DNA of 64,000 nucleotides, taken from NCBI GenBank assembly GCA_958295665.1, contig OY282558.1, forward strand, positions 312,452,092 through 312,516,091. The letters run 5' to 3'. Numbering within the stretch: position 1 is the stretch's first letter; each line of letters begins with the position of its first letter. This DNA comes from Tipula vernalis (lineage: Eukaryota; Arthropoda; Insecta; Diptera; Tipulidae). Shown here in pieces: positions 22,641 to 35,168 of the stretch. Under the pieces are notes generated by a model, which worked only from the letters and a program-made list of their open reading frames with translations, did no database searches and was not told the origin of the DNA. Position numbers and translations under genes: made by a program.

Positions 22641-25600
22641 TTTATGCAAAATAAATTTAATTTTTTTTTTGGTTTGTGATCCACCACCGCCCCCCTATAA
22701 TTTTTGCATTTTCATCCAAAAACAAAATTTCGACCTTTTTTCAATTTAACCAATTTTAAATAATAATAAAATAAAGTATTATTTGTCATTGATATGTCTA
22801 TTTATTTAAGCTATTTTGTTTTCAGTAAAATTAAGATTTAATGTTAACCGTTTTAAATATAAATGTAATAAAATATTGCCCGGTATTCTGGCACCACTAA
22901 ATCAAGGTTATGCAAATTATTTCCCTCTACCTATTCGGATTTTTATAGTTCAAAATATCATAATACAAATTCCTAAAGAAAGTAGGTAAATAAAATAACA
23001 TAACATGAATTTTATCTTTCTAGAATAAGGCGTATTATTTCTCATTCATATATACGGTTAAAATTATGCAATTTTCAAAGGGAAAATTGTGAAATTTTCT
23101 GAATTTTTAATTATTTATTTTATATATTTAATTTTAGAATATATTTAATTTTAATAATTGTTTGTGAAAATTTAATAAAATAATAGATTGGTTTCTCATT
23201 TATATTGATTTCTGTAACTTTACTTTCATAATTAAAAATTTCAAAAGTAAATTGGGATTTTTTTTTTCATTTCTACAGTTTTAGACGAAAATATAATTAA
23301 ATAATTAAATATCATTTCTTATAAATTTTGCAATTTTAAAAACAAAATTTGTGAACATTCTAATTGTAATCAGTCTAATCGAACATTTTTAAGATTTAAA
23401 TGAAAATTCACTTAAATATTATTTCTCATTTGAACATTATTAATATTGCAATGTATGCTAACATTAAATTTGAAATTTTGTCAATTGAACCAATTATAAA
23501 CTTCTTTATGCTATTGTATTTTGATTAAAAATTCAAAACGTAATAAGTTAACTTTTCTATAATTTGACCAGTTTTAAATAAAAATGTAATAAAATATTAT
23601 GTTACAATTCAAATTCATATGTGAAGCGGGAAAATAAGACAACATAACATGAATTTTATGTTATGTCTCGTTCATATGGTTTACATTTTGCAATTTTAGA
23701 AACCAAATTTGTGAAATTATATTTATCATTCATTTATTTGAATTTTGCAATTTTAAAAATAAAATTTTTTGAGGTATTTTTAGCAGTTTCATAATTAAAA
23801 ATTCTAACAAAAATGGTGGCTGAGGCATTTTTTACGGTGCCAATTGTAGCACCATGAAAAATTGTGTTAAACAGAAGGGCAAAAGGATGTGGTCAGTATT
23901 TGCCTGTGGTCACTTGGTTAACCTAATCTATAATATGAAATGATTTTTATAATATGTAATATAATTATAAAGGTGAAATAGCCACAGAAAATTGAAAATT
24001 AATTAAATTAAATTAAAATTTTAGCCCGATCGGTTCAATAGTCTCTGGACAATCTTTGGCACCGAAAAAAACACCCCGCTGCTCTTTAGTTCGTATACCT
24101 GTGGTGGGCTCTCGGAGTGGAATGAATGGGAGTCTCAGAAATTGGCTCTATTTACAAGATCTTTTAGTTTTGGCCTAAGTCATGAAGTTTTTCATTTTTA
24201 CACATTTAAAAGTAACTTTTAAAGCAAAAAAAAATCGATTTTTGGAAGGTTCTAAATTGTTGTAAATGGACGGTTAATTTGAATTTGTGTAATTTTATTT
24301 TTATAATTAAAAAATAACAAACTAAGTTGGGTAATTTTTTTTAATTTCTTCAGTTTTAAATGAAAATATAATTAAATATTTGACTCGATTCTAACTTCTA
24401 AACTTTTATCAGATTAATTTGGTATGTTATTTCTCATTGATACAGTTTAAATTTTGTAGTTTTAAAAGCCACATTTGTAAAATATAATGTAATATTAATA
24501 ATATTTCGCATTCGTTTACATTAATTTTCCAATTTTATTTCCATTAATTTCAGGATATATTTCCATTCGTCAAAGTGTCCGTCTTTGTTCCATTAATAAT
24601 TAATTGCAGGTTTTGATGTATTATACAAATGCAAACTGTATGCATTCTGCTACTCTCTCCTTGTACACATGTTTTGAACGGAATAGAGAAAATTTGGAAA
24701 ACTAATTTTTTTTTTACTTATCATTCTGATATTTTGTCTTGCAGGCTTCATAGTACATACTCCATTAATGTGCACATCATTAGACGTTATTGTTCTTTAA
24801 CTTTTTCTATAGCTAAGCAACCGTTCAATATTTTAGTAATCGATCAGTGATTGCTTAAGTTCAGCATTTATGAATTTTAAAGCGTTTTTCCCCAATTGCT
24901 TAAACTTGCTTTTCAGTTCATCCTGGAATTCATCATAAAGTTGGGCGTTTTCATTTGCCGATCCCTGGTAAAATCTTACCAAATTTTTTCAAGAGCGAAT
25001 CGTGTTTTCTAATTCGCACTTCTCATTTTTACTCCTACTCGAAGTACCTCCTTTTTTAAGTTTAATTGAGGTTTCCGGAGTGACAGGTAAATAAAAAAAA
25101 TGAAAAGTCCGTTACGGGTGGATTCCTATTTTTCGACGTTTGGTAGTGATGTTGAAATAGCAGGATGTACAAATTGACAAATTTGCAATTATTTGAGTCG
25201 AACTGGGCAGAATAATTTTATTACTATCATTAATTTTTCTTAACAGTTCGACTCAGGAAACGGCTTACAACACTTTTTAAAGCTACTCATCATTACACTA
25301 TCACTTATTAAAATAAACTCAAATTTTTGTTTATTATTTGAAATATTAATTTTGGCACTAATTTATATCTATAGCATTATACCTGTTATACTTGTTATTT
25401 ATTTTACCTAACTTTTAAAGGCCTTTCAAAAATATTTGTACAAGTACAGAAAATGAGAGAACCCAACAAAATTCATAACTTATAAAAATAATTGTTATAC
25501 TCAATGTTTCTTTCTTTGTTTAAACAGTTGCGCCTTTATGAGGTTGGCCGTAAAAAATGGTTTTAAAAAAATTTAAAAAAATGATCATTAAAATTTGATT

Positions 25601-26300
25601 TTTATACCCATAAAAATGGTAGATCAATATACTTAAACGTATTGTGCATAAACACAATGTAGTGCTGATTTTTTTAGTATACGAGTATCTATAATAGAAC
25701 TAACTGAGGATAAAGAAAAAAAATATATGTTCATATGACAAAATTCACAAAAAACATTTCGGCGGCTATTTTGAAAATGAGGAAATAAAAAAGTTTACTA
25801 TTTTATAATCCCAATTCATTTATTTTTAAAATGAGCCCGATTTTATAATGTTCAGATTATTAGTTTTTCTATACCAATAAATACAGAACTGCCTGTTATA
25901 AAATTATGTTCAACAAATTTTTATTTTTAATTAATGCTTCACATTTAAATTATAAAAATCATAAAATTAAAACATGACTTACAAAAATTTGTGATTTGAC
26001 GTATTTTTCATCCTGTGCATATTTAGAAAAAATTGCGATTTTTTTTGATTTTATAGTTTTTGATGAAAATATAATTAAACATAATTTGTCATTAATTTTT
26101 CAATTTTGAAAACAGAATTTGTGAACCTTTTTGTGGTTTTAACAGATTTAAATGATCAATAAAATGAAAACGTGTGAAAATATTAAGTTTTAATGGCTCT
26201 AAATGAAAATTTAATTAAACAGTATATCTAGCTTAAACAATATTATTTTTCCAATTTTATTCAAAAACAAAATTTGGACTTTTTCAATTCAAGTGGGTGG
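22641..26300. repeat. Zone of degenerate AT-rich interspersed repeats
   Basis: Two phrases recur irregularly: GCAATTTTAAAAACAAAATT followed by TGTGAA (near 23329, 23690, 23748, 24455 and 26100), and AAATGAAAATATAATTAAATA (near 23287, 24358, 26070 and 26205, with a variant AAATGTAATAAAATATT near 22862 and 23583). They alternate with CATAATTAAAAATT. Spacing is irregular, from about 300 to 800 bp, so this is an eroded array or many nested copies of one AT-rich element. No gene is recognised apart from the weak fragment listed at 24845. Confidence 0.6.
24845..25095 (-). pseudogene. Coding-like fragment, function unknown
   Basis: On the minus strand, from about 25095 down, a frame reads VTPETSIKLKKGGTSSRSK, then a stop and frame slip, then GSANENAQLYDEFQDELKSK, FKQLGKNALKFINAELKQ, ending near 24845. 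The balanced, charged composition is unlike the surrounding AT-rich repeats and looks like genuine protein. I do not recognise the family. It could be the remnant of a transposon gene or of a host pseudogene. Calling it coding is an inference from composition only. Confidence 0.35.
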
Positions 26301-27689
26301 TAACCTGGTGTAACTGCTTCAAAAAATCGATTTTTTTTTTTTTTTCTTAAATCGATAGTATATTATCCCTAGAATAAGCCCTTAAGCAAAAATGACGAAA
26401 TGACGGCTTTTATAAAGTACAAATAATTAAAAATGATAAACTTTCATTAATCGTTTTCCTTGTTAGAAAACTTTAAAAGCGGTTTTCTTAAAAACATGTT
26501 TTTGAAGCTGGCGTGCACTATAACTTTAAAAATTTTTGATGATTCAAAATATCAAGGGTAATTTCCTCCTAATTATTTAAGAAAAACAGAGCAATATTTT
26601 GAAGTTCGGTTTTCGATACATGTTTGTTTATGTTTTGAAGTACACGAAAACATTTTTTTTACATTATTTTAAAACAAAATGGCGGCGCAATAGCTGATGA
26701 AAGGAACTCCTTTTTTTAATGACCTCTACGGCCGGAAATCTATAGGTAACAATTTTTAATTTAGAATAAAAAACGGATTCTGAAAAAAGATGTCAATATC
26801 TAGTGATATTCGTAGGACTTTCGATCATAAAATCGTTACGTTTTAATTGATCAAAAATATTCTATGAAAAAAAATATTCTTCTTAAAATATTCTTCTCTC
26901 TTCAGATTTTGACATCTTTTTTCAAAATCATTTTCGTTTTGTGTTCTAGATTGAAAATTATGATTTGTAGATTTCCGCTCGTAAAAGTCATAAATAAAGG
27001 AGTTTCTTTTCACCATCCACTGCGCCACCGTTTTGTTTTCCAATAAAATTGGAAAAAATTACCATTTGATACCTAATTTGAAAAAATTATTCTTGATTTT
27101 GCTTCCATAAGGTGTTATTACCCATTGTATTATTACAAGAATTAGTAAATCGTTCATAGTCGAACTTTCAAATTGGAAAGGTGTATTGCAGCAAAGAAAA
27201 AATATCGGTAGTTTTAAAATTTTAAACAATTTGTTTCAATACAAGTTTTAAATTTTCTCTAAAGAAATCCAGTATCCAAATATATGAAAGTTCATCATTT
27301 CCGCTATTCAAATTTAGGAAACTTTAAATAAAAATTAATAGAGTTCTCAAAAGTTCATCGAATTTCATAAAATTTAAATTAAAAGTTCAAACGAAATTTT
27401 TGAAATTTCAGACCTAAAAACTTCAAAATTTAAACTAGCACATAAGGAAATTGAAAATCATAATTATTGTAGGATCAATATCGAATGACTATTTATGTTC
27501 TTGAAATAATATTTTAATATAAAATTCGATCGATTATAAAATTAATTTACTCCAAAGACTAAAATAAAAATTTCAATGTTTTATGCTTCCCAAACGAAAG
27601 TTTGTATAAATTAAATTTTAAATTTTTCTTAAATTATAATTATTTCATTAATCATTTGTTGTCAAACTACAGTGGTTTAAGTGACGCTT
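26301..27689. other. AT-rich spacer
   Basis: No gene is seen. A pair GAAAAAAGATGTCAA (about 26780) and its complement TTGACATCTTTTTTC (about 26909) form short inverted arms about 115 bp apart, and a long T run lies at about 26332-26345. Confidence 0.5.
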
Positions 27690-27704
27690 CTTTTGTTATT
27701 TTTA

Positions 27705-27885
27705 AAACAATGGAAAAACTGAGTTTTATCTGTTAATAAAACATAGCTTCTTAATGGAGAAAAATACTGTTCAAGCTTAGCAATGGCTTGAAAAGTATTA
27801 ACTGGGTTGCGATCCGTCGAAAACAACCATTTGTTAGTAGTATGCTGATTTCAAACGCGATCATACAGCCCCAAGTGATGCTATT
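27705..27885 (+). pseudogene. Mariner transposase N-terminal (DNA-binding) remnant
   Basis: A single frame reads, with stops, K-H-S-F-L-M-E-K-N-T-V-Q-A, QWLEKY, then PSKTTIC, then YADFKRDHTA. This is the N-terminal helix-turn-helix region of mariner transposases, where the protein binds its terminal repeats. At least four in-frame stops interrupt it (after VQA, after EKY, and two after TTIC), and nothing of the catalytic domain follows. The mariner at 34.3-35.2 kb has lost exactly this region, but the two are separate insertions, since nothing links them. Confidence 0.65.
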
Positions 27886-30595
27886 ATTTTCCAAATTTAT
27901 TTTCCATCGATATTTCAATTTACACAAAGTAAATGTGAAATTTCACAGTGGTATTTTCATTTAGCCGTTTTTTTATCACTGTAATTTATTATGCAAAATC
28001 GCAATATTTAGTTTATGACAAAAATTATTTAAACGCCTGTAATTTGTATTGTATTGTAAACTAATTACGATATTTGTGTTAATGAAATATTTCTTGGCTA
28101 ACTTGGCTATTTGTGTTAATGAAATATTAAACTTGGCTAAACATTTACGTAAAATGATGTGAATGATTTAGTTTATTAGGCCGACAAAAACCACAGGGGA
28201 TTTGTTATACTATATTTCAAATTTATTTAATTCGGCGCTTAAACGGTTGAATAAAAAATAAAATTTGTTTTGGTAAATATAATATGCAAAAAGTTGAATT
28301 TAAAGTGCAGAAAGTTGAATTTGAAGTATAAAAGGTTGAATTTGAGTTGTAGAGTTTCAATTCTAAAAAGTTGAATTTGCAGTGTAAAACCAACATATTC
28401 ACGAATAGAATAGAGAATTTAGCTCACTAAAAGGTGGGTATCTGATATCCGAAAAAAATAATCGTATATGTCATAAAATCATAAAAGTAATTAAGAATAG
28501 CAAACAGTAGACAAATCGTCAGTATTTTACAATAAATTAAATTTATCAGTATGTTTTGTTACAATTAGTAATATTGAAGGCCCAAAAATAGATATTAATT
28601 GATTCGACTAAAATTATTTTTAAATTGATGTTGATGTAACATTATAATGCTATACTTTCAAATGTATGATTACGCCCACTATATCTACGCGTTTGCGTAT
28701 CTTCATGCGTTCATATTTTGGAGGTTCAGAAGGACACCGCCTTTACTCATTATAAGAAATATTATAAACACAAAATAAACATTTAAACACAATAAATACT
28801 CTTAATGTATTTAAAAACTCAGACGTTAAAAGCTAATTGCCTTTTACCTATATAGAAAACAAGTCAAAAAATCGATAAACAATCAATACCAAAAATATCA
28901 ATAAGTAAAATGCCGCCAAGTGACAATACTTCAATTATTTTGGATTTATTTTCAATATTAAATCTGCAATGTGTTTTGAATATTTAAATATAGAAATTGT
29001 GGCTGGCTCTTATACCCGCCGAAGACAGGTATTATACTTATATAGAATTTTATTGCGGTGTTCACAAACTTGTTTAGAATAAGTAAACTTTGATTTATAC
29101 ACAAAGCAATTATCAAGGAAGTGTATTAGCTTATCTTTGACCGCGTCAATATGCTTGTTTGTATAACTTTTATTTTTATCGCATTTTTCTTTATTTTGAA
29201 GAATTCATATATGACAAGCTTATTAGTGACAGAATCAGTGAATTAAAAAAAAAAAATTTTTTTTTTTTGTTGATTTACCATTAAAATAAGAATCGTGTTC
29301 AATAAGTTTAGGGGCTACTACAAATATGCATGATGAAACTGGAAGTAGATTCAATAAAATGTTAATTTGGTGCCTATCCATGAAAATTCCTGGCCTCAAA
29401 GGTATCTGTTGATTTAGCTATTTTCATTTGATTTGACTAATAAAGAATTTTGAACACTTAATATTGTTAAATTCGATAAACAAAAATATTTAATATTTCC
29501 AGTAATTGTTAGTGTTTTTTAATGTTAACTTAAAACCTTTCAGTGATTTCTAATATAAATTCGTAACTTTGAAAATTGAATATTTTAGTTAATATTGCAG
29601 TAAAGAGTAAGAACATACTTAAAAATTTTAGGTAATAAGTGTTAATTATCAACTATAACAACCGGTCAAGTAATCTGATGCACTTGAACTTGAAAAATAA
29701 ACCTGATTCATCTCTTATAGCATACCAAAGGTAGATTTTAAAATATGCAGTAAGATTTTTGGAATCTTCAATAGAATTCTGGAATCTTCGAAATTTTATA
29801 ATTGGGTATACTTGTCATAAAATGCAATTTGAGAATTCATTCATTCATTAAAGTTTTTAAATATTTTAAACTTCAAATATACATATAAATTCATTCCACC
29901 TAATACTTAACACACTCAATTATATTAAATAAAATATTTTTGTAATTTTTGATTATAGGAATAAAAAAAATGTTTACACCAAAAATGGGAACGGAATCTA
30001 TACAGCCTTTAAACTTACATCTAATTGGTTTCTTTTTTTTTGCAAGTAATATGTATTACATGTATGTGTATATGGGACGTACTTCAGTTTCATTCTATAC
30101 TCATTTGTCATTGAAATTCCATATTCGTAATATTGGATGGTGGATGACTTCTTTTTGGGCGTTTTTTTAGCGTATTCTTAAGATAAAGTGAAACATGCAA
30201 ACTAAATTTCAATAGGTCCATTACATCTTTTATGCAGTATTTCATTTTTGCATTTGTTGTTTAATGCGCTCAACATGCGCTTCCACAAAACGCGTTACGC
30301 GTTATTACTCGTAATGACATTGATCTGATAAATGCCCTATAGCATTAATTCATTTGGTAAAAAAAATACACCGCTCCCCCCCCCCCCCCCGTATCACCAT
30401 TATAATAACTCACAACCTTTAGTTGAGCAAAGTCCACATCGCATTTTAAAGACTCGGTTCGTGTCTCGACCAAGTAAACCCGATCTGTTATCGAGCCATT
30501 TCGACCGTTTGCAATGGCTTACACATTATTCTATATATATTAGTGGTCTTTTTTTTAAATTGCCGCTCGTTTATTAATTTTCTTAATTCTTTTAA
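27886..30595. other. Spacer with minor repeats
   Basis: No gene is supported. It contains a direct duplication of about 36 bp with the phrase ATTTGTGTTAATGAAATATT (28073 and 28109), the 21-bp repeats listed separately, and a run of about 17 C at 30374-30390. Confidence 0.5.
28288..28385. repeat. 21-bp minisatellite, about 4-5 units
   Basis: The phrase AAGTTGAATTT recurs at 28291, 28312, 28333 (as AGGTTGAATTT), 28353 (diverged) and 28369, with a period of 20-21 bp. The unit is approximately AAAGTTGAATTTGAAGTGCAA. Confidence 0.75.
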
Positions 30596-30599
30596 CTAG

Positions 30600-31330
30600 A
30601 TTAAGCACCCCTGCTGCCAGAAATCTAAACCTTTTTTATATGAAAATCCAAAATTTCTGTTTGCGAACCTTGATAATTTATAAATTATATGGCTAACCAG
30701 ATTTTCCACTTGAAATAATTTTAATCCCTAGGGAGATGGTTTACCTTTCATATATTGCTTAGCCGATAATGTTCCTTTGAAAGACATCATTTGCTCGTGT
30801 ATAGAAATGTTTCTTTCAACGGTTTCTGCAGACATTTAATATGAGGCGAACCCTATAAAAAACATCCTTGTTATCTCATGGAATTTCCAGATTGTTAAAG
30901 ACTTGAAGATGAGAGCGTTATATCATATTCAGTACCAATTAGCCAATTACTTCATCCAATAAATATATGTACCCTGATAAATCTTTTTAATCCCATTAAT
31001 ATCGGTTAGATGAACCGATTAGTTTCAATGATGAATAAAGCGATTCATAAAATAAGTTTCTGGGATTTCCTCATAGTTTCTATTTCTTGCGGTGAATTAT
31101 ATTCGATTTTAACTCAGCCGCTATTTTATACCTGTACGATCTGTAGCATTAGTAAATTCATCTGGAACCGTTCCAGTCTCATCTATTATTCCTCCGGCAA
31201 CATGTTCTGGTTCGTTATTTGGATTATTAGTATCTGTTGAAGATCCTTCACTTTCACATATTAAATTCTCGTTTTGTACAGTTTACTGTAAATATTACAG
31301 AAATTTATTTCTGGAATGATATTGTACTCC
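30600..31330 (-). pseudogene. piggyBac-like transposase relic
   Basis: On the minus strand an acidic N-terminal-like segment (DETGTVPDEFTNATDRTG) lies near 31140-31200. Further along, near 30700-30830, the frame reads NISIHEQMMSFKGTLSAKQY followed by MKGKPS and GLKLF. The Ile-x-Glu-Gln-Met-x-x-Phe-Lys-Gly block with a following KQY and KP is the signature region of piggyBac transposases, although the first Asp of the usual DEQM is His here. A G-K-S-G run follows. Frames shift repeatedly and stops are common. No TTAA-flanked ends were confirmed. Confidence 0.65.
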
Positions 31331-32209
31331 CAGAAACCTAAAATTTCATCCCCTTCCTCTTCTTAATCTGAATCGTCTCTTTTATTTAATATAATTAACA
31401 TGTTCTCTTGTGTTACATATTTGCGTGTCATTGAAATCTAAACGTAATATTTCATGATTTGTCAAAAATTTAAAAAATTCCACTAATGCTACTTCCTATA
31501 TTATGGAACCGAAATAAGTCCACGGGAAATATAGTATTTCCGAAAATTTGTACATGGCGAAATTAATTGGGTTCCAATATGAATTAAATCCGCGGCGGAA
31601 TGCGATTATTATCAAAAATCTTAATGGATGTCACTTATCTAATTGTGACGAAAAATATGGCGAAATTAATTCACTTTGAGTTGCTATAGTTTCCTTTGAA
31701 TCAATTTGTACTTTTACAAATACTCAAATTTATAATTTTATATCACGAACTTTTATTTCATTATTTTTATATCGATTTTAATTGTAATGTAAAATTTTAC
31801 AATTTTAAAAGTAAATCCTGGGGTTCAAACACTTTGTAGGCTTGGCGTGAGGGAATCGTCAACACAGAAGTTTTTAAATGTCTGACTACAAACTAAAAGT
31901 TGCAGGATATTTTTTGCTACATTTAAAAAATGGAGGTGTGGCCCACACACGACTTTCTTTTACAAACATAGTATTTTGAGGATTTTTAATTTTGTGTTAA
32001 TTTTTTGGAAACATTTTGTATTAAGTAGTTTTTTGTAAACTTTATACTTTTTAAGATATTTGCAAAATAAATTTTCTGGACTAAGGGAGTGGCAACTTCC
32101 GGTTGTCCGATTTGGAGTAAAATTCAGTGGGACCTCCCAATTTATCAAAAAAGCTTAAATCTGAAGTTTCAGTTCGATTGGTTAAACCATCTGGGCTGTA
32201 GAGAGGACA
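31331..32209. other. AT-rich spacer leading into the minisatellite
   Basis: No gene is seen. The last 60 bp (CAGTTCGATTGGTTAAACCA and onward) resembles the CCCGATCGGTTCAATAGTC segment at 24025, so the minisatellite may have grown from the end of a dispersed element. Confidence 0.45.
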
Positions 32210-32642
32210 CAGACAGACTGACAGACTGACAGACGGACAGACTGACAGACTGACAGACTGACAGACTGACAGACTGACAGACTGACAGGCTGACAGACTG
32301 ACAGACTGACAGACTGACAGACTGACAGACTGACAGATTGACAGACTGACAGACTGGCAGACTGACAGACTGACAGACTGACAGACTGACAGACTGACAG
32401 ACTGACAGACTGACAGACTGACAGACTGACAGACTGACAGACTGACAGACTGACAGACTGACAGACTGACAGACTGACAGACTGACAGACTGACAGACTG
32501 ACAGACTGACAGACTGACAGACTGACAGACTGACAGACTGACAGACTGACAGACTGACAGACTGACAGACTGACAGACTGACAGACTGACAGACTGACAG
32601 ACTGACAGACTGACAGACTGACAGACTGACAGACTGACAGAC
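32210..32642. repeat. 8-bp minisatellite (ACTGACAG)n, about 54 units
   Basis: An almost perfect head-to-tail run of ACTGACAG lasts about 433 bp. The few variants (GACGGACA, GACAGGCT, CAGATTGA, CTGGCAGA) all lie in the first third. The remaining 270 or so bases are uninterrupted, which suggests recent expansion or homogenisation of the distal part. One strand is purine-pyrimidine alternating in blocks (CTGACAGA). No function can be assigned. Confidence 0.97.
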
Positions 32643-33586
32643 TAAAAATAAGGTATTTGCAATTAAAGTGCAGAAATGTTAGATTTTTTTAGGGTTTTTA
32701 CTTTTGTAAAGTGAAATAAAGACAACATTTTTACAAAAAGGCGTCCTAATTAATAGAATCACTTTCTGTATAAATAATAAAATATACTGGCAAACGGTGA
32801 TTTAATTTTAAAATTAGAAATGATAACTTAATTTCTCGGAATGTTTTAAAATTACCGTAAATCTTTTTTTTTCCACAATTTATAGAAGCGAGAAAAATAT
32901 TTGGGTCTTAAATATTCTGAAAAATTCTTCATGTCTCTCTTCCAGGATATCCTAAAATTAAAATTTCTTTTCCAACATTTCTATTTTATTCCAGAAATGT
33001 TAGAAAAGAGCATTTAATTTAAGATATCCTGGAAAATAGCCAACAAATTTTTATTTTTCAGAATATTTTAATTTTGAAATAGTCTGGAAAAGGGAGAATT
33101 CCTTTCTTATTATAAAACTTATTTTCTCTTTTCCAGAATATTCTAAAGTCCTTATAACTTAGTAGTGAAAGTAAAACGCCTCGTTCATTATTATATGACC
33201 CTATATCAGTAGCAGGAAAATATTTTGTTTTAGAATTCTTCCAAATCTAAATTACAAACAGGAATTCTTGGCTAATAGCCTAAAAATACACTAAATTGGA
33301 ACCCTTCAAAAATGAGAAGACTGAAAACATTGTGATTTAATAAAACTTTATAATGTCTTAAAATTTTAAGGAATAATTGCAAATCTATTGTTTTAGAGCA
33401 TTTATGCATTCAGATGAATTTGTCCTCCGCCAAATGCGTTCTTAAAAAAATTTCATTTAATTTGATAATAAAATTGTCAAGTATACAGAAATCTAATCTA
33501 GAAGCTCAATCCCAAAAAAATCTCAAATATAAGCTTAAAAACCTTGAAAAATCATATAAAATGTAAAAACCTATAATGTACCAATA
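32643..33586. other. AT-rich spacer, no gene
   Basis: Several degenerate echoes of TCCAGAATATTTTAAAATT occur at 32840-33140 on both strands, possibly an eroded inverted repeat. No coding content is seen. Confidence 0.45.
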
Positions 33587-33994
33587 GCCGTGTTTTCCAT
33601 GAGAACTGCACTAGAACTCGATAAATTTTAAATTCCTTTTATTCCATGTAAACTGAAAAAAAAAATCCATAAAGCGCGAATATGTAGTGAATTTGACACA
33701 AATACACATTTTAAGTTTAAAAATTGCCCCCTTCAGTTATTTCATCAATATTTTCTTATTTCTTGCTGACGTCATTACATGCAACTACACTCGATAAATT
33801 CATGGGTTTATCAAGTGTACCTAAAAAATAAGCTATAATTGTAATTATTTATTGCTGTAACTACTTAAAATGTGTATTCATGTTAAATGCACAACACATT
33901 AGCACTTTATGAATTTATTAATTTTTCTCTTTACATAGAATAAAAGGGATTTTAAATTTATCGAGTTCTAGTGCAGTTCTCATGGAAACACGAC
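33587..33994. mobile_element. 408-bp foldback MITE with TA target duplication
   Basis: TA at 33585-33586 and 33995-33996 flank near-complementary ends. The left end begins GCCGTGTTTTCCATGAGAAC; the right end is the complement of GTCGTGTTTCCATGAGAAC. Pairing extends about 135 bp inward through CTCGATAAATTTTAAATT, CCTTTTATTC and AATACACATTTTAAG with small mismatches, so most of the element folds on itself. A TA flank suggests Tc1/mariner-type mobilisation. The TTTCCATGAGA terminus is shared with the 147-bp element at 58.2 kb. Confidence 0.88.
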
Positions 33995-34270
33995 TAATGA
34001 TGTAACATAAGGCAACCCAACGTCAAAATTATTGAAAATCGATTAATTTAACGAGGATTCCATTGCCAATGTATACAATTAAACTTCATTTTAAGAAGAT
34101 ATGTTAAACCAACAAATTCGAAAATCAGTGAATCTGGCCAACAATTAGTTAAGTTAATTTTAAAGTCAATTTTATTTTATTTTCAAGAATGTCGGCATAT
34201 CGATAAAAAGCAAATCAAATATGATTCGAGTTCTCTTAATGTTACAATTGCGACTTTATGAACTCTAGTA

Positions 34271-35168
34271 TCCTACCTTGATCAACAAGTTCCCGGGATA
34301 ACCACATTGTGGCGCTCCCATCGTTCCGATTTGAGTTCTTTTTTGTTAAGTAGGTACATCTGTTGTTGATATTCTCTCCAAATCTTAGCGTCATAGCTTG
34401 ATATTTGGAAAAGTTACGTAGTCAAGAGTACATCTATCTCTGTGTGTGTTGGTGATTATTTACAATTTTAGACATGATTTGCGAGGCTGAATCCGATCCC
34501 ACATTCATCAAAAGGATCATTACTCTAGACGAGACGTTGGTTTATGAGTACGACAAGCAATCCAGACATCAGGCAAGTAAATGGCATTCACCAAAAAAAA
34601 ACACGTCGTTTTCAGTCAAAAAAGAAGGGAATGCTCACGGTTTTCATGGATTACAACGGTGTAGTGCATCATGAATTTTTGCCAGACGCCAGACCGTTAA
34701 CAAAGAGTATTATTTGGGCGTTATGAGACGTTTGCGTGAGGCAGTTCGCCGAAAGAGACCAGAATTGTGGGCAGAAAACTCGTGGATTTTGCACCATGAT
34801 AACGCACTGTCGCACAGTGCCATCATTATTCGTAATTTTTTGACGAAAAATGCAACAAATACCCTCCAACAGCCACCGAATTCACCTGATTTGGCTCCCT
34901 GTGACTTCTTTCTGTTCAATCGAGTTAAAAAACCATTACGGGGAACGCGTTTCAGCTGCCGAGAGGAAATAATGGAAAAATCGCAGGAACCACTGATAGA
35001 CATACTGAAAACCGAATATAAAAAATGTTTCGAGGATTGGATCAAGCGCTGGCATAAGTGTGTTGTAGTCGATTGGGATTACTTTGAAGGGGACAATATA
35101 GATTTAGATTAATAAACTTGTATTTTTAATTTTCTGAATAAATTCCGGAAACTTTTTGATCAAGGTGG
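34271..35168 (+). mobile_element. Mariner element with internal 5' deletion
   Basis: The inverted ends are TCCTACCTTGATCAACAAGT at 34271 and, on the complement at 35168, CCACCTTGATCAAAAAGTTT. Both are flanked by TA (34269-34270 and 35169-35170). At about 900 bp the copy is shorter than the usual 1.2-1.3 kb of mariners. The missing part is the N-terminal DNA-binding half of the transposase and some 5' untranslated sequence. Confidence 0.9.
34474..35112 (+). pseudogene. Mariner transposase, catalytic domain only, frameshifted
   Basis: The DDD catalytic core is visible. IITLDETLVYEYD carries the first Asp (usual form TGDETW), LHHDNALSHS carries the second, and SPDLAPCDFFLF carries the third. 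There are 34 residues between the second and third Asp, the DD34D spacing of mariner. The C-terminal block with FEDWIKRWHKC and YFEGDN is intact and ends at a stop at 35112. Two frame changes break the gene: one in an A run near 34590-34605 and one near 34690-34710, where GCCAGAC is repeated. The N-terminal helix-turn-helix is absent. It cannot encode an active enzyme. Confidence 0.92.

Noticed and set aside
31010..31240. Plus-strand 76-codon open frame
   Set aside because: Antisense to the piggyBac-like relic, whose motifs are on the minus strand.
32210..32642. Possible CRISPR-like repeat array
   Set aside because: There are no spacers; it is a simple uninterrupted 8-bp tandem repeat in eukaryotic DNA.
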